A DNA stretch of 64,000 nt, from the NCBI GenBank assembly GCA_009792885.1, contig WMCF01000087.1, positions 2,900,230 through 2,964,229 on the forward strand. Direction: 5' to 3'. Of the stretch, positions 21,748 to 33,003 are shown one piece after another. The position numbers were made by a program, and so were the translations under genes. The stretch comes from Eremophila alpestris peregrina. Its lineage: Eukaryota; Chordata; Aves; Passeriformes; Alaudidae. Numbering within the stretch: the first letter of the stretch is position 1; each line of letters opens with the position of its first letter. The notes beneath the pieces are model-generated. The model had not been told where the DNA came from. It worked only from the letters and a program-made list of their open reading frames with translations, and made no database searches.

Positions 21748-22974
21748 TTGAGCTTGAAATTCAATCAGATGTTTTTGGGCCTCATTCTCTCACTAGTTGC
21801 CTTAGGCAATGTGGCAGATTTGCCCATGATCCAACCAAAAGAAAATGTTTGGGAAACTTTAGCTGATGCGACAGGTCTGGATTCCATCTGCCTGACACAC
21901 TCAAGGCCAAAGAAACCATTTCCAGTGTGTTTGGCAGGCTTGCTGGTGAAAGAATCGCCAATTCCAAAGAACATCCTTCCAGGGGTTTCACAGGTCATTT
22001 CGAATCCTGTGGACAGATGGCATGCTTGGACACAATTCCTTCCTGTGGCTCCTTTTGAACCTCAGGAACTGTAAATTCTTGGATCAATGAGAATGAAATT
22101 TTGTATAAAATTCGGTTTCTCACGGGTGTTACAAACAAACAAACAAAAAAAACCAATACATGTCACTCCAAACCATTTATCTAAAGAAATGCATCTTCTT
22201 GGTGTAATTATACCAAGGAGACAAACAAACCATCTCACCAAGTTCCAGCACAATTGCCACAAGGAATCTTTACCATTTGTGGGGACAGAATTTGGCCTGC
22301 TATCCCTGCAAATGTCACAGGTGGTCCATGCAGCACTGGAAGACTTTCACTGCTAACACCCAACATGACATTGTTAAAAGAACAAAAATGTAGACAGAAA
22401 AGAACAATTGAACAATATTATTCAAATTGTGATGATGACGTTCACACATGGAACAGGGCTCAAAGATTTACGGCTGCAATTTTTTCACCACAAGTAGCGT
22501 CAGCAGCGGCCTTGTCTCAATTGGATCACATGGGTTGCTGGTTGAGCAAATATGCCTGAGCCACCTCTCACCACTGAGTGACAAGCTGACAGATGTCAAC
22601 AGTGTAAGACAAGCAATGCTCCAAAATAGGGCCGCAAATGGTTATCTTTTGCTAACCCCTGGGCACGGGTGTCAAGAGTTTGAAGGAATGTGCTGCATGA
22701 ACTTGTCTGATCATTCAAAATCAACTCATGAAGATATAAGGCAATTGCAAGAACGTGTAACTAAACTTGGAGAGGTTACTGGATCTTGGTTGAATGGTGT
22801 GTTTGATTTTTTTGACCTTTCACCATTCTGGAATGATCTTTTGAAAACAGTTTTTTGTATTTTATTAGGGCTTGTGATTTTTTTTTTTCTTCTGCCATGC
22901 TTTTTTCAATGCATGCGACGGGCCATGAACAGAGCTGCAAAAGAGGTGGTTTTGGTGCAAACAGAAGGGGGAGA
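21748..22974 (+). pseudogene. Near-complete retroviral env, frameshifted
   Basis: The frame at 21748-22074 begins with a hydrophobic signal-like stretch (FLGLILSLVALGNVA) and continues into a surface subunit with the EPQEL block shared with the env at 10.4-11.6 kb. A TAA at 22072-22074 ends it. After a shift, 22254-22559 holds the surface-subunit end, a basic QKRT site and the fusion region. After another shift, the frame 22448-23137 carries the transmembrane subunit: LQNRAANGYLLL, a CX6CC motif (CQEFEGMCC), a heptad-like helix and a long hydrophobic membrane span near 22850-22905. The frame runs into the LTR. This TM layout is the covalently linked type of gamma- and alpharetroviruses. At least three breaks make it non-functional. 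Confidence 0.85.
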
Positions 22975-23595
22975 TGTTGGAACCCATGATACTCCTCGGG
23001 GTGCCCTGTGTAGTCCAAGACCCTGGCAGAGGGTCCAGAGACCTCAGCAGGGAATCAGAAATAGCTGTGGCTTTGATCTTAGCCCGTGGAAGAGACTGCC
23101 AACACTATATGAGGAATGCCAGGCCACAAGAGTTTAGATTAGAATAATAGTTAATAAATCACAGGGTGAAAAGTAGGTTTATCGGGTTTTAAAATAGGGG
23201 TTTGAAAGAAATAAAATGGAGGATTTGGAGTGTGTCACTGTCTTTTCCTTCTTCTTCTCCTCCATCTTTTGGTCTGATGGTGATATATTCAGATTGGTTT
23301 AGAAGGGATAGGCACAGTTTAATATCATAGGTTGTTATTGGTAATTACTTATAAAGATTAGATATGCGAAACTCTGTAGAAGCAAAATCCACCCAGGTGG
23401 CCAGGGATTTGATCCTGATCTCTGCTGCAGTGCAGACCGCAGCAGGGCAGAGAAAGAATGTAATAGGGAAGAAAAAAAAAAAACAACTTTGAATCGCACC
23501 GCAGACGAGTCTGGGATTTCTCTGCAGACACGGGGCTTGGGAAAAAAAGACTTTTCTAACATTCTGGGGTTCATTTCAACCATCTTAACCCAGCA
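22975..23595 (+). repeat. 3' LTR of the satellite-embedded provirus (short form)
   Basis: Starts TGTTGGAACCC right after a purine-rich AGAAGGGGGAGA stretch and ends CCAGCA at 23595, where satellite sequence resumes. It lacks the ~550-bp middle block, including TATA and AATAAA, of the 5' copy. The join CTGCAGTGCAGACC corresponds to the two CAGTG repeats that flank the block in the 5' LTR. Confidence 0.8.
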
Positions 23596-26400
23596 GACCT
23601 TGAAGGCCCAAATATCTCCCACATACTGACACCCGGAACTCTGGGTGGTGAGCTTTCTTTCCCATGGAAAAGGGCCTCTGTTCATGGCCACTTGGCCCCA
23701 GCCTTGAGCGGGCTTCTGCCTGCTCAAATTTCCGAATAGCGGAGGATTTCTCCCAGCTGCAAGCCGCCTCAAAGCTGCACTCAAAGGCCCCAACATCTGC
23801 TACAAACTCACATCAGGAACCCTGGGTGGACAGCTTTCTTTTCCCTGGAAAAGGGCCTCCGTTAGTGGCCACTATTCCCAGCCAGGAACAGGCTTTTGCC
23901 TGCTTAAATTGCAAATGGTGGACGATATCTTCCAGCTGCAAGGTGCCTCAAGTTGGAACCCTGGCGGCCCTTGAAGGCCAAATGCCTGCCACAAACTGAC
24001 ACCAGGAACCCTGGGTGGACAGCTTTCTTTCCCATGGAAAAGGGCCTCCATTCATTGCCACTCAACCACGGCTGTGAGTGGGCTTCTGCCTGCTCAAGTT
24101 CGGAATGGCAGAGGATTTCTCCCAGCTGCAAGCCGCCTCCAGTTGGAACTCTGCCTGTCCTCAAAGGCCCAAACGCCTCCCACAAATTGACACCAGGATT
24201 CATGGGTGGCCAGCTTTCTTTCCGATGGAAAAGGACCTCTGTTCATGAAAGCTCGGTTTCAGCCAGGAACCACTCTGAGTGGGCTTCGGCTGGCAAAAAT
24301 TCTGAACATCTGCCAGATGCCAGCCGCCTCATGCTGGAACCCTTGCTGCCCTCCAAGGCTCAAATGCCTTCCACAACCTGACACCAGGAACCCTGGGTGG
24401 CAAGCTTTCTTTCCCATGGAAAAAGACCTCCATTCATTGCCACTGGAGCCCTGCAGTCAGTGGGCCTCTGCCTGCTGAAATTCTGAATGGCGCAATATTT
24501 CTCCGAGCTGCAAGCTGCTGAAGTTGGAACCTTGGCTGCCCTCAAAGGCCCAAACGCCTGCCACAATCGGACACCAGGATCCCTGGGTGGCCAGCTTTCT
24601 TTCCCATGGAAAACGGCCTCCATACAGTGCCACTCGACTCTGGCCGGCAGTGGGCTTCTGCCTGTTAAAACTCCGAACAGTGGAGGATTTCTCCCAGCTG
24701 CAAGCCTCCTCAAATTGGAATCCTTGCTGCCCTCAAAGGCCCAAACATGACACAGAAAGTTTCACCAGAAATGTGGCTGACCAGCCTTCTTTAGCCAGAC
24801 AAAAGGGCCTCTGATCATGGCCACTCGACTGAGGCCAGCAGTGGGGTTCTGCCAGTTTAAATTCCGAATGGCAGAGGATTTCTCCCAGCTGCAAGCTGCC
24901 TCCAGTTGAAACCCTGGCTGTCCTCGAAGGCCCAAATGTCTCCCAAAAAGTGACATGAGAAACCCTGGGTGGCGGGCTTTCTTTCCCATGGAAAAGGGCC
25001 TCTGTTTGTGGCCGTTCAGCTCTGGCTGAGAGATGCACGGACTCAGCTTCATCCGGCTAAAATTCTGAACAGTGGATGATTTCTCGCAGCTGTAATCCAC
25101 CTCCAGATGGAACCCTGGCTGCCCTTGAAGGCCCAAACACCTCCCACAAATTGACACCAGGAACACTGCATGGCTAGCTTTCTTTCCCATGGATAAGGGC
25201 TTCCGTGCATGGCCACTCAGTCCTTGCTGTCACTGGGCTTCTGCTTGACATATATTTGAGAGGCAGAGGATTTCTCCCAGCTGCAAGCCACCACAAGTTG
25301 GAACCCTGTCTGCCCTTGGAGGCCCAAATGCCTGCCACAAACTGACACCAGAAACCCTGGGTGGTGAGCTTCCTTTCCCATGGAAAAGGACCTCCAAGCA
25401 CGGCCACTCAGCCCCAGCTGAGAGACACACAGAGTTGGCTTCAGCCAGGTAAAATTCTGAATGGTGGAGAATTTCTCCCAGCTGCAATCCACCTCCAGAT
25501 GGAACCCTGGCTGTCCTCAAAGGCCCAGATGTCTCCCACAAATTGACACCAGGAACCCAGGCTGGCCAGCTTTCTTTCCCATGTATAAGGACATCAGTTT
25601 ATGGCCCACAGCTACACCGAGTGGCCTGCGGTCAGCTAAAATTCCAAATGGCAGAGGATTTCTCCCACCTGCAAGTTGTCTCCAGCTGGAACCATGGCTG
25701 CTCTCAAAGGCCCAAATGCATCCCACAAACTGATGCCAGAAACCCTTGGTGGTGAGTTTTCTTTCCCATGGACAAAAGGCCTCCTTGCATGGCCGCTTGA
25801 TGCTGGCCGACAGTCAGCTTCGGCTGCCTAAAATTCTGAAGGGCGGAGGATTTCTCCCAGCTGCAAGCTGCCTCAAGTTGGAACTGTGGCTGCCCTTGAA
25901 GGCCCAAATGCCCCCCCCCAAACTCACACCAGGAACCCTGGGTAGCCAGCTTTCTTTCCCATGGAAAGCATCCTCCATTCATGGCCACATACCTCTGTTC
26001 TGGAGCCACAGAGAGTGGACTAAAATTCCGAATGACAGAGGATTTTTCCTAGATGCAAGCCACCTCAAGTTGGAACCCTGGCTGCCCTTGAAGGCCTAAA
26101 TGCCTGCCACAAACTGACACCAGGAATTCTGGGTGGTGAGCTTTCTTCCCATGGAAACAGGCTTCTGTTTGGGGCCAGTCAATGCCAGCCAGCAGTGGGC
26201 TTCTGCCAGCTAAAGTTCCAAACTGTGGAAGATTTCTCCCAGCTGCAAGCTGCCTAAAGTGGGAAATCTGGCTGCCCTTTAGGGCCCAAATGCCGGCCAC
26301 AAACTGACACCAGGAACCCTGGGTGGTGAGCCTTCTTTCCCACAGAAAAGGGCATCCCCGCATGGCCACTCGATGCTGGCCAGCAGTGGGCTTCTGCCTG
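23596..26400 (+). repeat. ~190-bp satellite array, right part
   Basis: About fifteen head-to-tail copies continue the array that was interrupted at 15280. The GCTTTCTTTCCCATGG block recurs about every 190 bp (near 23651, 23833, 24023, 24213, 24408, 24597, 24788, 24978, 25169, 25370, 25570, 25759, 25950, 26142 and 26331). Open frames on both strands reflect conserved blocks, not genes. The array ends at the LTR of the minus-strand provirus and does not resume on its far side. Confidence 0.9.
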
Positions 26401-26702
26401 TGTCGCACTGCTACGCAAAATAACGGCATGACACACACATTCACACGCTGCAAAGAAAAAGAGCCTTTTTATTTTTCTCAACTATTTATATACTTTCAAA
26501 ACATGGCCAGTGATTGGAGAATGAAGTCTCCACCTCTCCAATCACATTGGTTAACATAAATGCTTGTCAAGCTCATCCTTCCTAGATGGAAGAAAGTAAA
26601 CATTGAAAACTCATTGGAAAAACAACCCTGTTGTTTACATAAAACCATGAGAACTGACTCTAAATATGAGAACTATCAGAAGGCTTAAAATTCAGGGTGA
26701 CA
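26401..26702 (-). repeat. 3' LTR of the minus-strand provirus
   Basis: 302 bp with inverted ends TGTC and GACA (read on + as TGTCGCAC to GGTGACA). It aligns with 32687-33003 along its length, sharing GTGATTGGAGAATGAAGTCTCC-type and ACATAAAACCATGAGAACTG blocks. It starts exactly where the satellite ends. Confidence 0.88.
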
Positions 26703-26730
26703 TCCCTTTTTTTCCATTAAAAAAAAGGAA
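26703..26730 (-). promoter_or_regulatory. Polypurine tract of the minus-strand provirus
   Basis: On the minus strand the bases just before the 3' LTR read GGAAAAAAAGGGA, preceded by another purine-pyrimidine run. This is the expected plus-strand primer position. Confidence 0.75.
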
Positions 26731-26755
26731 AAAGAAGGAGAAAAATGAACTATGT

Positions 26756-27804
26756 TCAGTGTCTGCTCATGGAGGGGCCATTGCAGTGATTACTCTTGTC
26801 GTCTGCATCTGAGTCATCACTGAATGGTCCATCCACTTGATGGCTTTCAATTTGGTCACAGTCTCCAGCCCATCTGTTGGCTGGATTCTGCCTTTGCGGT
26901 CGCAGGTCAGAACGAACACACTTTGAAGGCACCCAGTGTACCCCAGTGTCTGTGGATATGCAGGCATACTCAAGTCCTGAAGCAATAAGGTCATAGGACC
27001 TTCCCACTGTTTGGTGACTAAATTCCAGACCCGAACCTTCGCTCAAGGTGGTGGCATCTCGTCCAAGGTCTGCAACGAAAGGTGATGGTTCAAAATGACA
27101 GGATTATTAGAATTCTGTGGCACTGTGAGGTGATTGAGACATACAAAAGCTTTTGCCAACCAACTGTGCGGGGTTTCACCCTGCATTCCCCGATTTTGTT
27201 TTTGAAGAACCTGCTTTAGAGTACGATGAGCACATTCTACAATAGCTTGACCAGTCGGAGAATGAGGGATACCAAACTTGTGTGACACACCCCACAAGTG
27301 GAGGACTTGCCGCACCTGCTGCGAGGGGTAAGCAGGGCCATTGTTGGTCTTCACAGCAGAAGGTATGCCTAGAATGGCAAAGGCCCGCCTCCAGTGGGCA
27401 GGGACATTGCAGATCTTTTCTCCAGTGTGAGCAGAAGCCTGCATTGCAGAGGAACAGGTGTCCACCGAGACATGCACATATTTGAGCCAGCCAAACTCGG
27501 CAACCTGGGTGACATTGGTCTGCCAAAGCTCTGAGGCCCTAAGGCCTCTGAGGTTTACCCCTGCCTGCAAAGGTGCAGCAAGCGCGTGACAGTCATCACA
27601 TGACTCGACAATTTCATGAGCCTCAGCTGGCATCAGGTAAAACTTTTTCTGCAAGGTATGTGCGTTCTGATGGAAAAATCTATGCAATGTCTTGGCCTGT
27701 GTGAGTGTGTCAGGCTGAGGTGCTACCCACGTGGGGTTAGCCAACTTGTCAGTCCTTGTGTTACCTTCTGCTACGAACCCAGGCAAATTGGTATGACTCC
27801 ACAC
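26756..27804 (-). pseudogene. Integrase with a changed catalytic residue
   Basis: The 253-codon frame 27043-27804 contains the zinc-binding N-terminal domain (HRFFHQNAH, then CDDC), the catalytic core with the first Asp in VDTCSS, and the Glu in VECAHRTLK. The second Asp position reads KTNNGPAY, with Asn where the family has Asp, so the enzyme would be dead. The following frame 26756-27046 carries the C-terminal DNA-binding domain, including EYACISTDTGVHWVPSKCVR. A shift separates the two frames near 27043. The front overlaps the end of the RNase H frame near 27771-27804, also by a frame change. Confidence 0.85.
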
Positions 27805-28316
27805 ATGCAGAATGTAGTACGGATGAACCCGGGCCTGGATGGCACACCACAGAGAAATAAGGCAGGATTGCTGACTTCCTTCAAAACCGAATAACCCAAT
27901 CGCTGTGCCATGTTGGCCGCATAGGCAGAATCCATGACCAAACTGAAAGGTTCTTGGGAAAACTTTTCAAATGCCATGGCAGCAGCCCTCAATTCCACCA
28001 ATTGGGCTGACCCATCCTCATGACCCTCCAAAACCTGCCACTCAGACCCATCCCTCCAAGTAACAATGGCCTTCCCAGTCCTTCCCAAACCATCAGTAAA
28101 GATGGTAGATCCTTGCACGGGCTCCAGACTATATGTGGGCCTCAAAGAAATTTCTGTACTTTTTGCCATTTGCAGTAGCTTATGGCTGGGCAGATGATAA
28201 ATTATCTGACCCAAAAAAAATTTTCCAGAGCACTTTGCAGAGAAACAGTTTGCAAAGCTCCAGTCAAAATCCTCCCGCGGTACCGGGAGTATGATTTTTG
28301 CGGGATCCACACCCAA
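27805..28316 (-). pseudogene. RNase H domain of pol
   Basis: Within the frame 27771-28316 the three acidic RNase H motifs are present: FTDG (residue 75), an Asp/Glu-rich turn leading to VELRAAA (Glu 109), and MDSAYA (Asp 129). The order and spacing fit retroviral RNase H. The preceding ~60 codons are the connection domain from RT. The last ~25 codons shift out of frame before integrase. Confidence 0.85.
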
Positions 28317-28541
28317 ACACTGTTACCGGCATTTGATTATCAAAGCAATCAGCTCAAACAATGCGGTTGCCATCTTCTGCGGCTGATGGGGCAGGAAGTC
28401 CCATTCCAAAATGTGCAAGGAATTGGATCATTTATCATTCCATTGGCCAATGATGCCCGTGGGATGCAAATCTAGAATGGTGATGAAAACAGTGACATCA
28501 ATGAAAGGATCAATACGACAGACTTGGCAAGCAGAAAAAGC

Positions 28542-29467
28542 TCACTGAACCTCCTCCAGCACCTGACGTGCCTCGGGGGTCAATGTGCAAGGCGACTTCA
28601 AATCAGAGTCTCCCTTTAACGACTGAAATAGAGGGGACAACTGTGATGTGGTCAGTCCCAAATAAGAATGCAACCAAGTGATGACTCCTGTCAATTTCTG
28701 GGCATCATTCAGTGTCTTCACCAATTGCACAATTTGCACCTCTTGGTGTTGAACTGTTTATTCCAAAATTTTGACCCCCAAGTATTTCCAAGGGGGTTGT
28801 TGCCGAACATTTTCTGGAGCCACCTGCAGCCCATGAGAATGCAAGGCATCAAGCAGCTGAGGCTGTATCCTCAGCAGCTCATCCTGGGTGGACGCAGCCA
28901 CCAAAATGTCATCCATATAGTGATAGATGTGATCATCAGGAAACTGCTTGCAACTCCAGATAAGGGTCAGGCCACATACCGTTGGCAAATGGCCAGAGAA
29001 TTCTGACACCCTTGTGGCAGATTCTTCCATTGATATCTCTGCGCAGGTTCAGCATTGTTAATTGCTGGTGCTGTGAAGGCAAACTTGGGTCTGTCATTGG
29101 GATGCAAAGGAATTGTAAAAAAACAATCCTTCAGATCCCCAATGAGAACCAGCCAGTCTGCAGGAAACACGGTGGGCGATGGCATACCAACCTGCAACAC
29201 CCCCATGCTTTCCACCACGGCACTGACCTTTCAGAGGTCTTGTAACAAGCTCCATTTCCCAGACTTTTTCTTGATACAGAAGACAGGAGCGTTCCAAGCA
29301 CTGGTAGAAGGCTCCAGATGACCCTGATCCAACTGCTCCTGCTTTAGGTTTCGAAAGGCAAATAACTTAGCGTGAGGCCATTGGTTCTCCCAGACGGGTT
29401 TGTCCACCAGCCACCACATAGGAGGCGTAGAACACCCTGCGCCCTTCATCACAGTGGCCTCCATCAA
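28542..29467 (-). pseudogene. Reverse transcriptase, frameshifted
   Basis: Four successive frames cover the polymerase. 29231-29467 gives the fingers start (FAFRNLKQEQLDQGHLEPS, then NAPVFCIKKKSGKW). 28967-29218 carries the first catalytic Asp in LKDCFFTIPLH and the LPQG block. 28758-29030 holds the YMDD active site at 28909-28920, followed by the primer-grip-like region. 28542-28739 is the thumb and connection. The catalytic triad is therefore visible, but at least three frame changes break the protein. YMDD with this surrounding sequence fits the betaretrovirus/ERVK group. Confidence 0.88.
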
Positions 29468-29589
29468 AAATCCGTCTCAAAGGGCACCCCCGCAAGCAGC
29501 CAGAACATCCCTCCCCCAGAGGTTAACAGCAGCTTCCACAACATGAGGCTAAACCATGGCTGTTTGTGATCATTACAGGCTGCCGGCTC

Positions 29590-29780
29590 ACGTAGCATTG
29601 TGCTCTACCTCCCAAGCCTGCATCAGCCGTCCCCACCGGATCCAAGGGCCACTCTGTGGGCCAAGCAGCCAGAGAAATAATCGTCATGTCTTCCCCACTA
29701 TCAAGAGCCCTCGGAGGCAGAGCTTTGACATCTCACCAGGGATGGACAGGGTACACAACATTTCGGGATGGTCTTTAGTC
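29590..29780 (-). pseudogene. Retroviral protease remnant
   Basis: On the minus strand a frame reads LLDSGEDMTIIS (active-site region near 29689-29705), matching the Asp-Ser/Thr-Gly catalytic motif of retropepsins. It lies between the dUTPase remnant and RT. The flap and C-terminal motifs are not clear, and the frame has stops. Confidence 0.6.
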
Positions 29781-29799
29781 AGGGCAGCAGTCCAGTGAA

Positions 29800-30265
29800 C
29801 TTGAGGTGGCCCAGTGGATCTGAAGCCACTGTCCCCTCACGATTGGTTCCCTGCCCTGCCAACAGAGGACTTAAAAGGCACAAGTTGAGCGATCTGTGTC
29901 TTTGCGGGGATAGTGACAGGAGGGGTGGGTGTGGAAACCATGGTACAAATCTGTCATGTGTAATCTGCATCAATGAGTCCCATGTGCACATTGATACGTT
30001 GAAGGGTAGCACTAGACCTTCCCATACGAAGATCACTCATGCCATCACCCAAGGGACCAAAAGCATCCAAGGGAGCTTTGTGCACTTTGGAAGAGTCCAC
30101 CACAGTTTCAGAAGTGCAGACATCTACACCTGCCGAACCGCTGGTGCTTGCTGCAATCCTGCAAAGCAGACCTCCATCGGTACCAGGGACTGGGGAAATG
30201 CTTGTGTCTGAGCGCATTTCCCCATCACACTCTTTCTCACATTTCCTGAGCCCAGCAGAGACCAA
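29800..30265 (-). pseudogene. dUTPase domain remnant
   Basis: The frame 29954-30265 contains SAGVDVCTSETV and GLIDADYT, which correspond to conserved motifs of trimeric dUTPases (the substrate-binding Ala-Gly-hydrophobic-Asp start and the Gly-X-Ile-Asp-X-X-Tyr loop). The next frame, 29779-30036, continues with the C-terminal part. Viral dUTPases of this type keep uracil out of viral DNA in non-dividing cells. Placement between nucleocapsid and protease is diagnostic of beta-type elements. Confidence 0.7.
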
Positions 30266-30279
30266 CCATTAACATGCAC

Positions 30280-31470
30280 TGTTGCTGTACAATCACTTGC
30301 AGAATGATTCAGCCTTCCACTCCAGGCACAATAAAACAAGACATCCGTTACCTTCCTACTCTTTCTTCCTGACCTGAGTATTCCCCTGCTGTCTCGACCT
30401 GGCCTACGGCATCTTCCGGACAGGCTGCACGGCTGTAGCCAAGGCAGGATGCACGGCATCAGCCAAGGGAGCCATCTTATAACCTGTGGTACCTATCCTC
30501 ACACAAGCCTCAGCCATCTGTGTTACAGAAGGGTCCCCAGGAAGCACATCAATGATCTTTCTACACTTAACATTGCAGTTATTTCTTGCAAGGTGTTTGA
30601 GCAAAAGTTTCCTTTACTGAGGATTGTCTATCTGCTTCTCCAGTCAGCCTCCTGCAAACTGCATGAAAGATTCTGCAGGCCCCTGGATAACAGTTATAAG
30701 TTATTCCTTCAGAATAGCCATTTCTATGGTTTGAACCAATGCTGCCACTCCTGTCTGCTGGCACTGCTCCAATACCACAGGATGAAAGCCAGCTTGCCTG
30801 TCAACCAAAGCATAATTACCTATCCCTGTAAGACATCAGAACAAACCCGACACCTGGGATCCTGTCGATCCAACATAGTATTACTCTCCATGGCTCTGAT
30901 TGCCAGTTGAGTTCATTTAGACTCAAAAATGTTGTATTCAAGAGGCTGAAAAAGAACATGAGCCAAACTCCGGATATCATATGGTGTAAGCACATCGGAA
31001 TTAAAAACTTGCAACATCTGCATTACCTCTTTAGAACCCAGACCATATTTTCCTACATCATCTTGGAGATTCATCAAAGCTTTCCACGGTAATCGCTGGT
31101 GGGTGTTATGAGTCTCAGCCCTAAGAACCGGGAAAGCCTGGTAACCTCCTGGTGAGGCAGCGGCACCTGCAAATTCCTGCGCCGTGGAACCCCCAGAGCC
31201 AGGTGCAGATGCCCTAATAGAACAGACTTCACCCTTGCCTGGTGCTGCAGGCCCCACAGCAGCCACAGCAGGGCTGGAAAATCCATCTCCACAATCTAGG
31301 GAGCGATGTGCGAAGTCACCATCAACCATTTCCTCAACTTTGGCTTTTATATACCCCCAGAATTGGCTGTAATCCCTTGGACAAACAGTCACCTGGCAAG
31401 GGGGAAGGGTCCAGTGACCAGCTGACATAGACACACCAGCCCGTGACCCTTTACCCCGAGGGAACATTGG
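30280..31470 (-). pseudogene. gag capsid and nucleocapsid, broken
   Basis: The 184-codon frame 30913-31467 carries the capsid N-terminal domain, including LPWKALMNLQDDVGKYGLGS. A later frame, 30579-30764, contains a degraded major homology region and the capsid C-terminal domain. The nucleocapsid lies at 30280-30460; its knuckle reads C-X2-S-X4-H-X4-C, with Ser in place of the second Cys. The mutation and the frame changes make the protein non-functional. Confidence 0.8.
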
Positions 31471-32682
31471 CCTTCCACTGTCCGCGTTACCTCCTGTGGT
31501 AACCTACTCACTCGCGGCAGCCCTGGCAGGGCCAGCAGCAACAGCAGCAGAAGCATCCGCAGCCGGCGAACAAGACCCAGAAGAGCCTGCCCATCCTGGC
31601 CAGGCAGGCACATTTGGCACAGGCTGAGACAGGACCGGCATGGGTCCTCCTCTGCCCCGAGCAGGAGGAGAACGGCATGCAGGTGCAGTTTGCGGCACCA
31701 CGGTGCTGCCCCACATCCTGCCCATGGGGGCTGGCATGGGCAGCACCTCTGAGGAAGGGGAAGCCCCCGCGGGGCCTGCCCCAGCCCCGCCTGTGCCTCT
31801 GTCTGGTGTGGGTGGCGCGGGCAGCGGCAGTGCCAGAATCCCGCCTATCAATGTGCCCCCCGCATAGTGGACACCCACAGTGGGAATCACGCACCCCACT
31901 GAGGGCCCCCCTGCACAGGCAGGTGCAGCAGCCATCTCAGAGGCAGATGCAGCCAACTCCACCCTCTCCCAAGCCACAGGTGGTTCCACGCCCACAGAAT
32001 TGAGGGGGTATTTGGTGGAAATTCTGCAGTGTGGACAAGGGGTGGTCACAGAGGTAGAATCAAAGGTGTCTCTGGCCCCAGAGATTCAGTAGAGTCCCCA
32101 AGCACCGGGAAGGCACAAAGAGAGGGTGTGTCCCCCTTGTCCTCCCCATCCTGGGGCACAGAGAAAGATGGGGCTGGCTCCATGGGACCCTCAGAAGTCT
32201 GCGAAGCACCGCCCCCTTCCCCCTCCGAATCCAGATCATCCACAACTGAGAAAGCTTGACCTCCTCTGAAGTGTCACTGCCAGACTCTGAGAGGTCTCCC
32301 GGAAAACCACTTACCTCATCATTAGCCACTGACAACCTCCTCCTCATCAGCATACCTTCCATCCTCTTCCAATCTAACAATAAGCTCGCCACATGCGGAG
32401 TATAGTCATCAGTTACCAAATCAAGTATATCCTCACCAAAATGAGGTTTTCCTTCGCCAGCATGTCCACCATGACTGGAAAAAACCCATGTCTTCTCCAA
32501 AAGAGATAAAAACTCTCCAGCCTGCCTCGAGGTATTTCTGCACACTTCCTTACCAAAATCCTTTCCCAAACATCCAGAGCCAAAACCTCATCTGGAGAAA
32601 ATGAGGAAAGCACCATCCTGCCACCCCCCTGTAAATCTACAACAGAAAAAAAGGCAGTATGTGCAGTTCCACATGAGGTCAC
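31471..32682 (-). pseudogene. gag matrix and Pro/Ala-rich linker
   Basis: Two frames (32413-32682 and 32060-32569) give a matrix-like helical region with WERILVRKCAEI and a Trp/Phe-rich stretch. From about 32050 down to 31500 the frame is very rich in Ala, Gly and Pro, the expected linker between matrix and capsid. Initiation is uncertain: the first ATG at 32682 lies close to the primer site, so the true start may be lost. Confidence 0.65.
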
Positions 32683-32684
32683 CA
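32667..32684 (-). promoter_or_regulatory. Primer-binding site of the minus-strand provirus
   Basis: On the minus strand, two bases after the 5' LTR, the sequence TGGTGACCTCATGTGGAA occupies the primer site position. Its first eight bases match the TGGTGACC start seen at 5100 in the young provirus. The tRNA cannot be named with confidence. Confidence 0.6.
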
Positions 32685-32686
32685 GA

Positions 32687-33003
32687 TATCACACTGCTAC
32701 AAGAAAGAATGGCGCGACACACACATTCACTGAAAATGAATGACATTCACTGAAAGAAATGAGATTTTGATTTTCCTGAAACGATTTATATATACAAACT
32801 AACCATGGCTAGTGATTGGAGAATAAAATCTCCACCTCTCCAATCACACAGGCTAAGAGAAATGCTTGTCAAGCTCTCTCCTCCTAGTAAGAAAGAATGT
32901 AAACATTGAAAACCCATTACACAAACAACCTCGTTGTTGACATAAAACCATGAGAACTGACTCTAAAATATGAGAATTGTCAAATGGCTTAAAATTCAGG
33001 TAG
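32687..33003 (-). repeat. 5' LTR of the minus-strand provirus
   Basis: About 317 bp, homologous to 26401-26702. Its internal end reads GATA in place of the terminal GACA on the minus strand, and the outer end is shifted by a few bases. Divergence from the 3' copy is roughly 15-20% by eye, which marks an old insertion. The outer boundary is uncertain by about 3 bp. Confidence 0.8.

Larger units (their letters stand above)
15281..23595 (+). mobile_element. Older provirus inserted in the satellite array
   Basis: The element opens with an LTR starting TGTTGGAACCC at 15281 and closes with a related LTR at 22975-23595. The satellite copy broken at 15280 continues at 23596, so the insertion site is certain. 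A target duplication is only suggested (GCCCTC against GACCTT). Inside are a matrix-type gag start, a solo LTR, gag capsid and nucleocapsid, a fragment of RNase H plus integrase, a GC-rich LTR-like insert, and a near-complete env. Protease and RT are missing. LTRs differ by roughly 7% by eye over the shared part, so it is clearly older than the provirus at 4.7-12 kb. All genes are broken. Confidence 0.85.
26401..33003 (-). mobile_element. Betaretrovirus-like provirus lacking env
   Basis: Read on the minus strand from 33003 to 26401 it contains: 5' LTR, primer-binding site, gag (matrix, Pro-rich linker, capsid, nucleocapsid), dUTPase, protease, RT, RNase H, integrase, polypurine tract and 3' LTR. 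dUTPase lies between nucleocapsid and protease, the order found in beta- and ERVK-like retroviruses. No env is present: only about 50 bp separate the integrase end from the 3' LTR. The LTRs are clearly diverged and the coding regions carry many shifts, so it is an old insertion. No clean target duplication is seen; the left flank is satellite, the right flank is not. Confidence 0.9.

Noticed and set aside
14186..26400. Regular repeats resembling a CRISPR array
   Set aside because: The period is ~190-200 bp with the whole unit conserved; no short repeat with unique spacers, and the genome is vertebrate.
23335..26559. Many 70-150 codon frames, some similar to each other
   Set aside because: Similarity comes from the tandem satellite DNA, and it appears on both strands.
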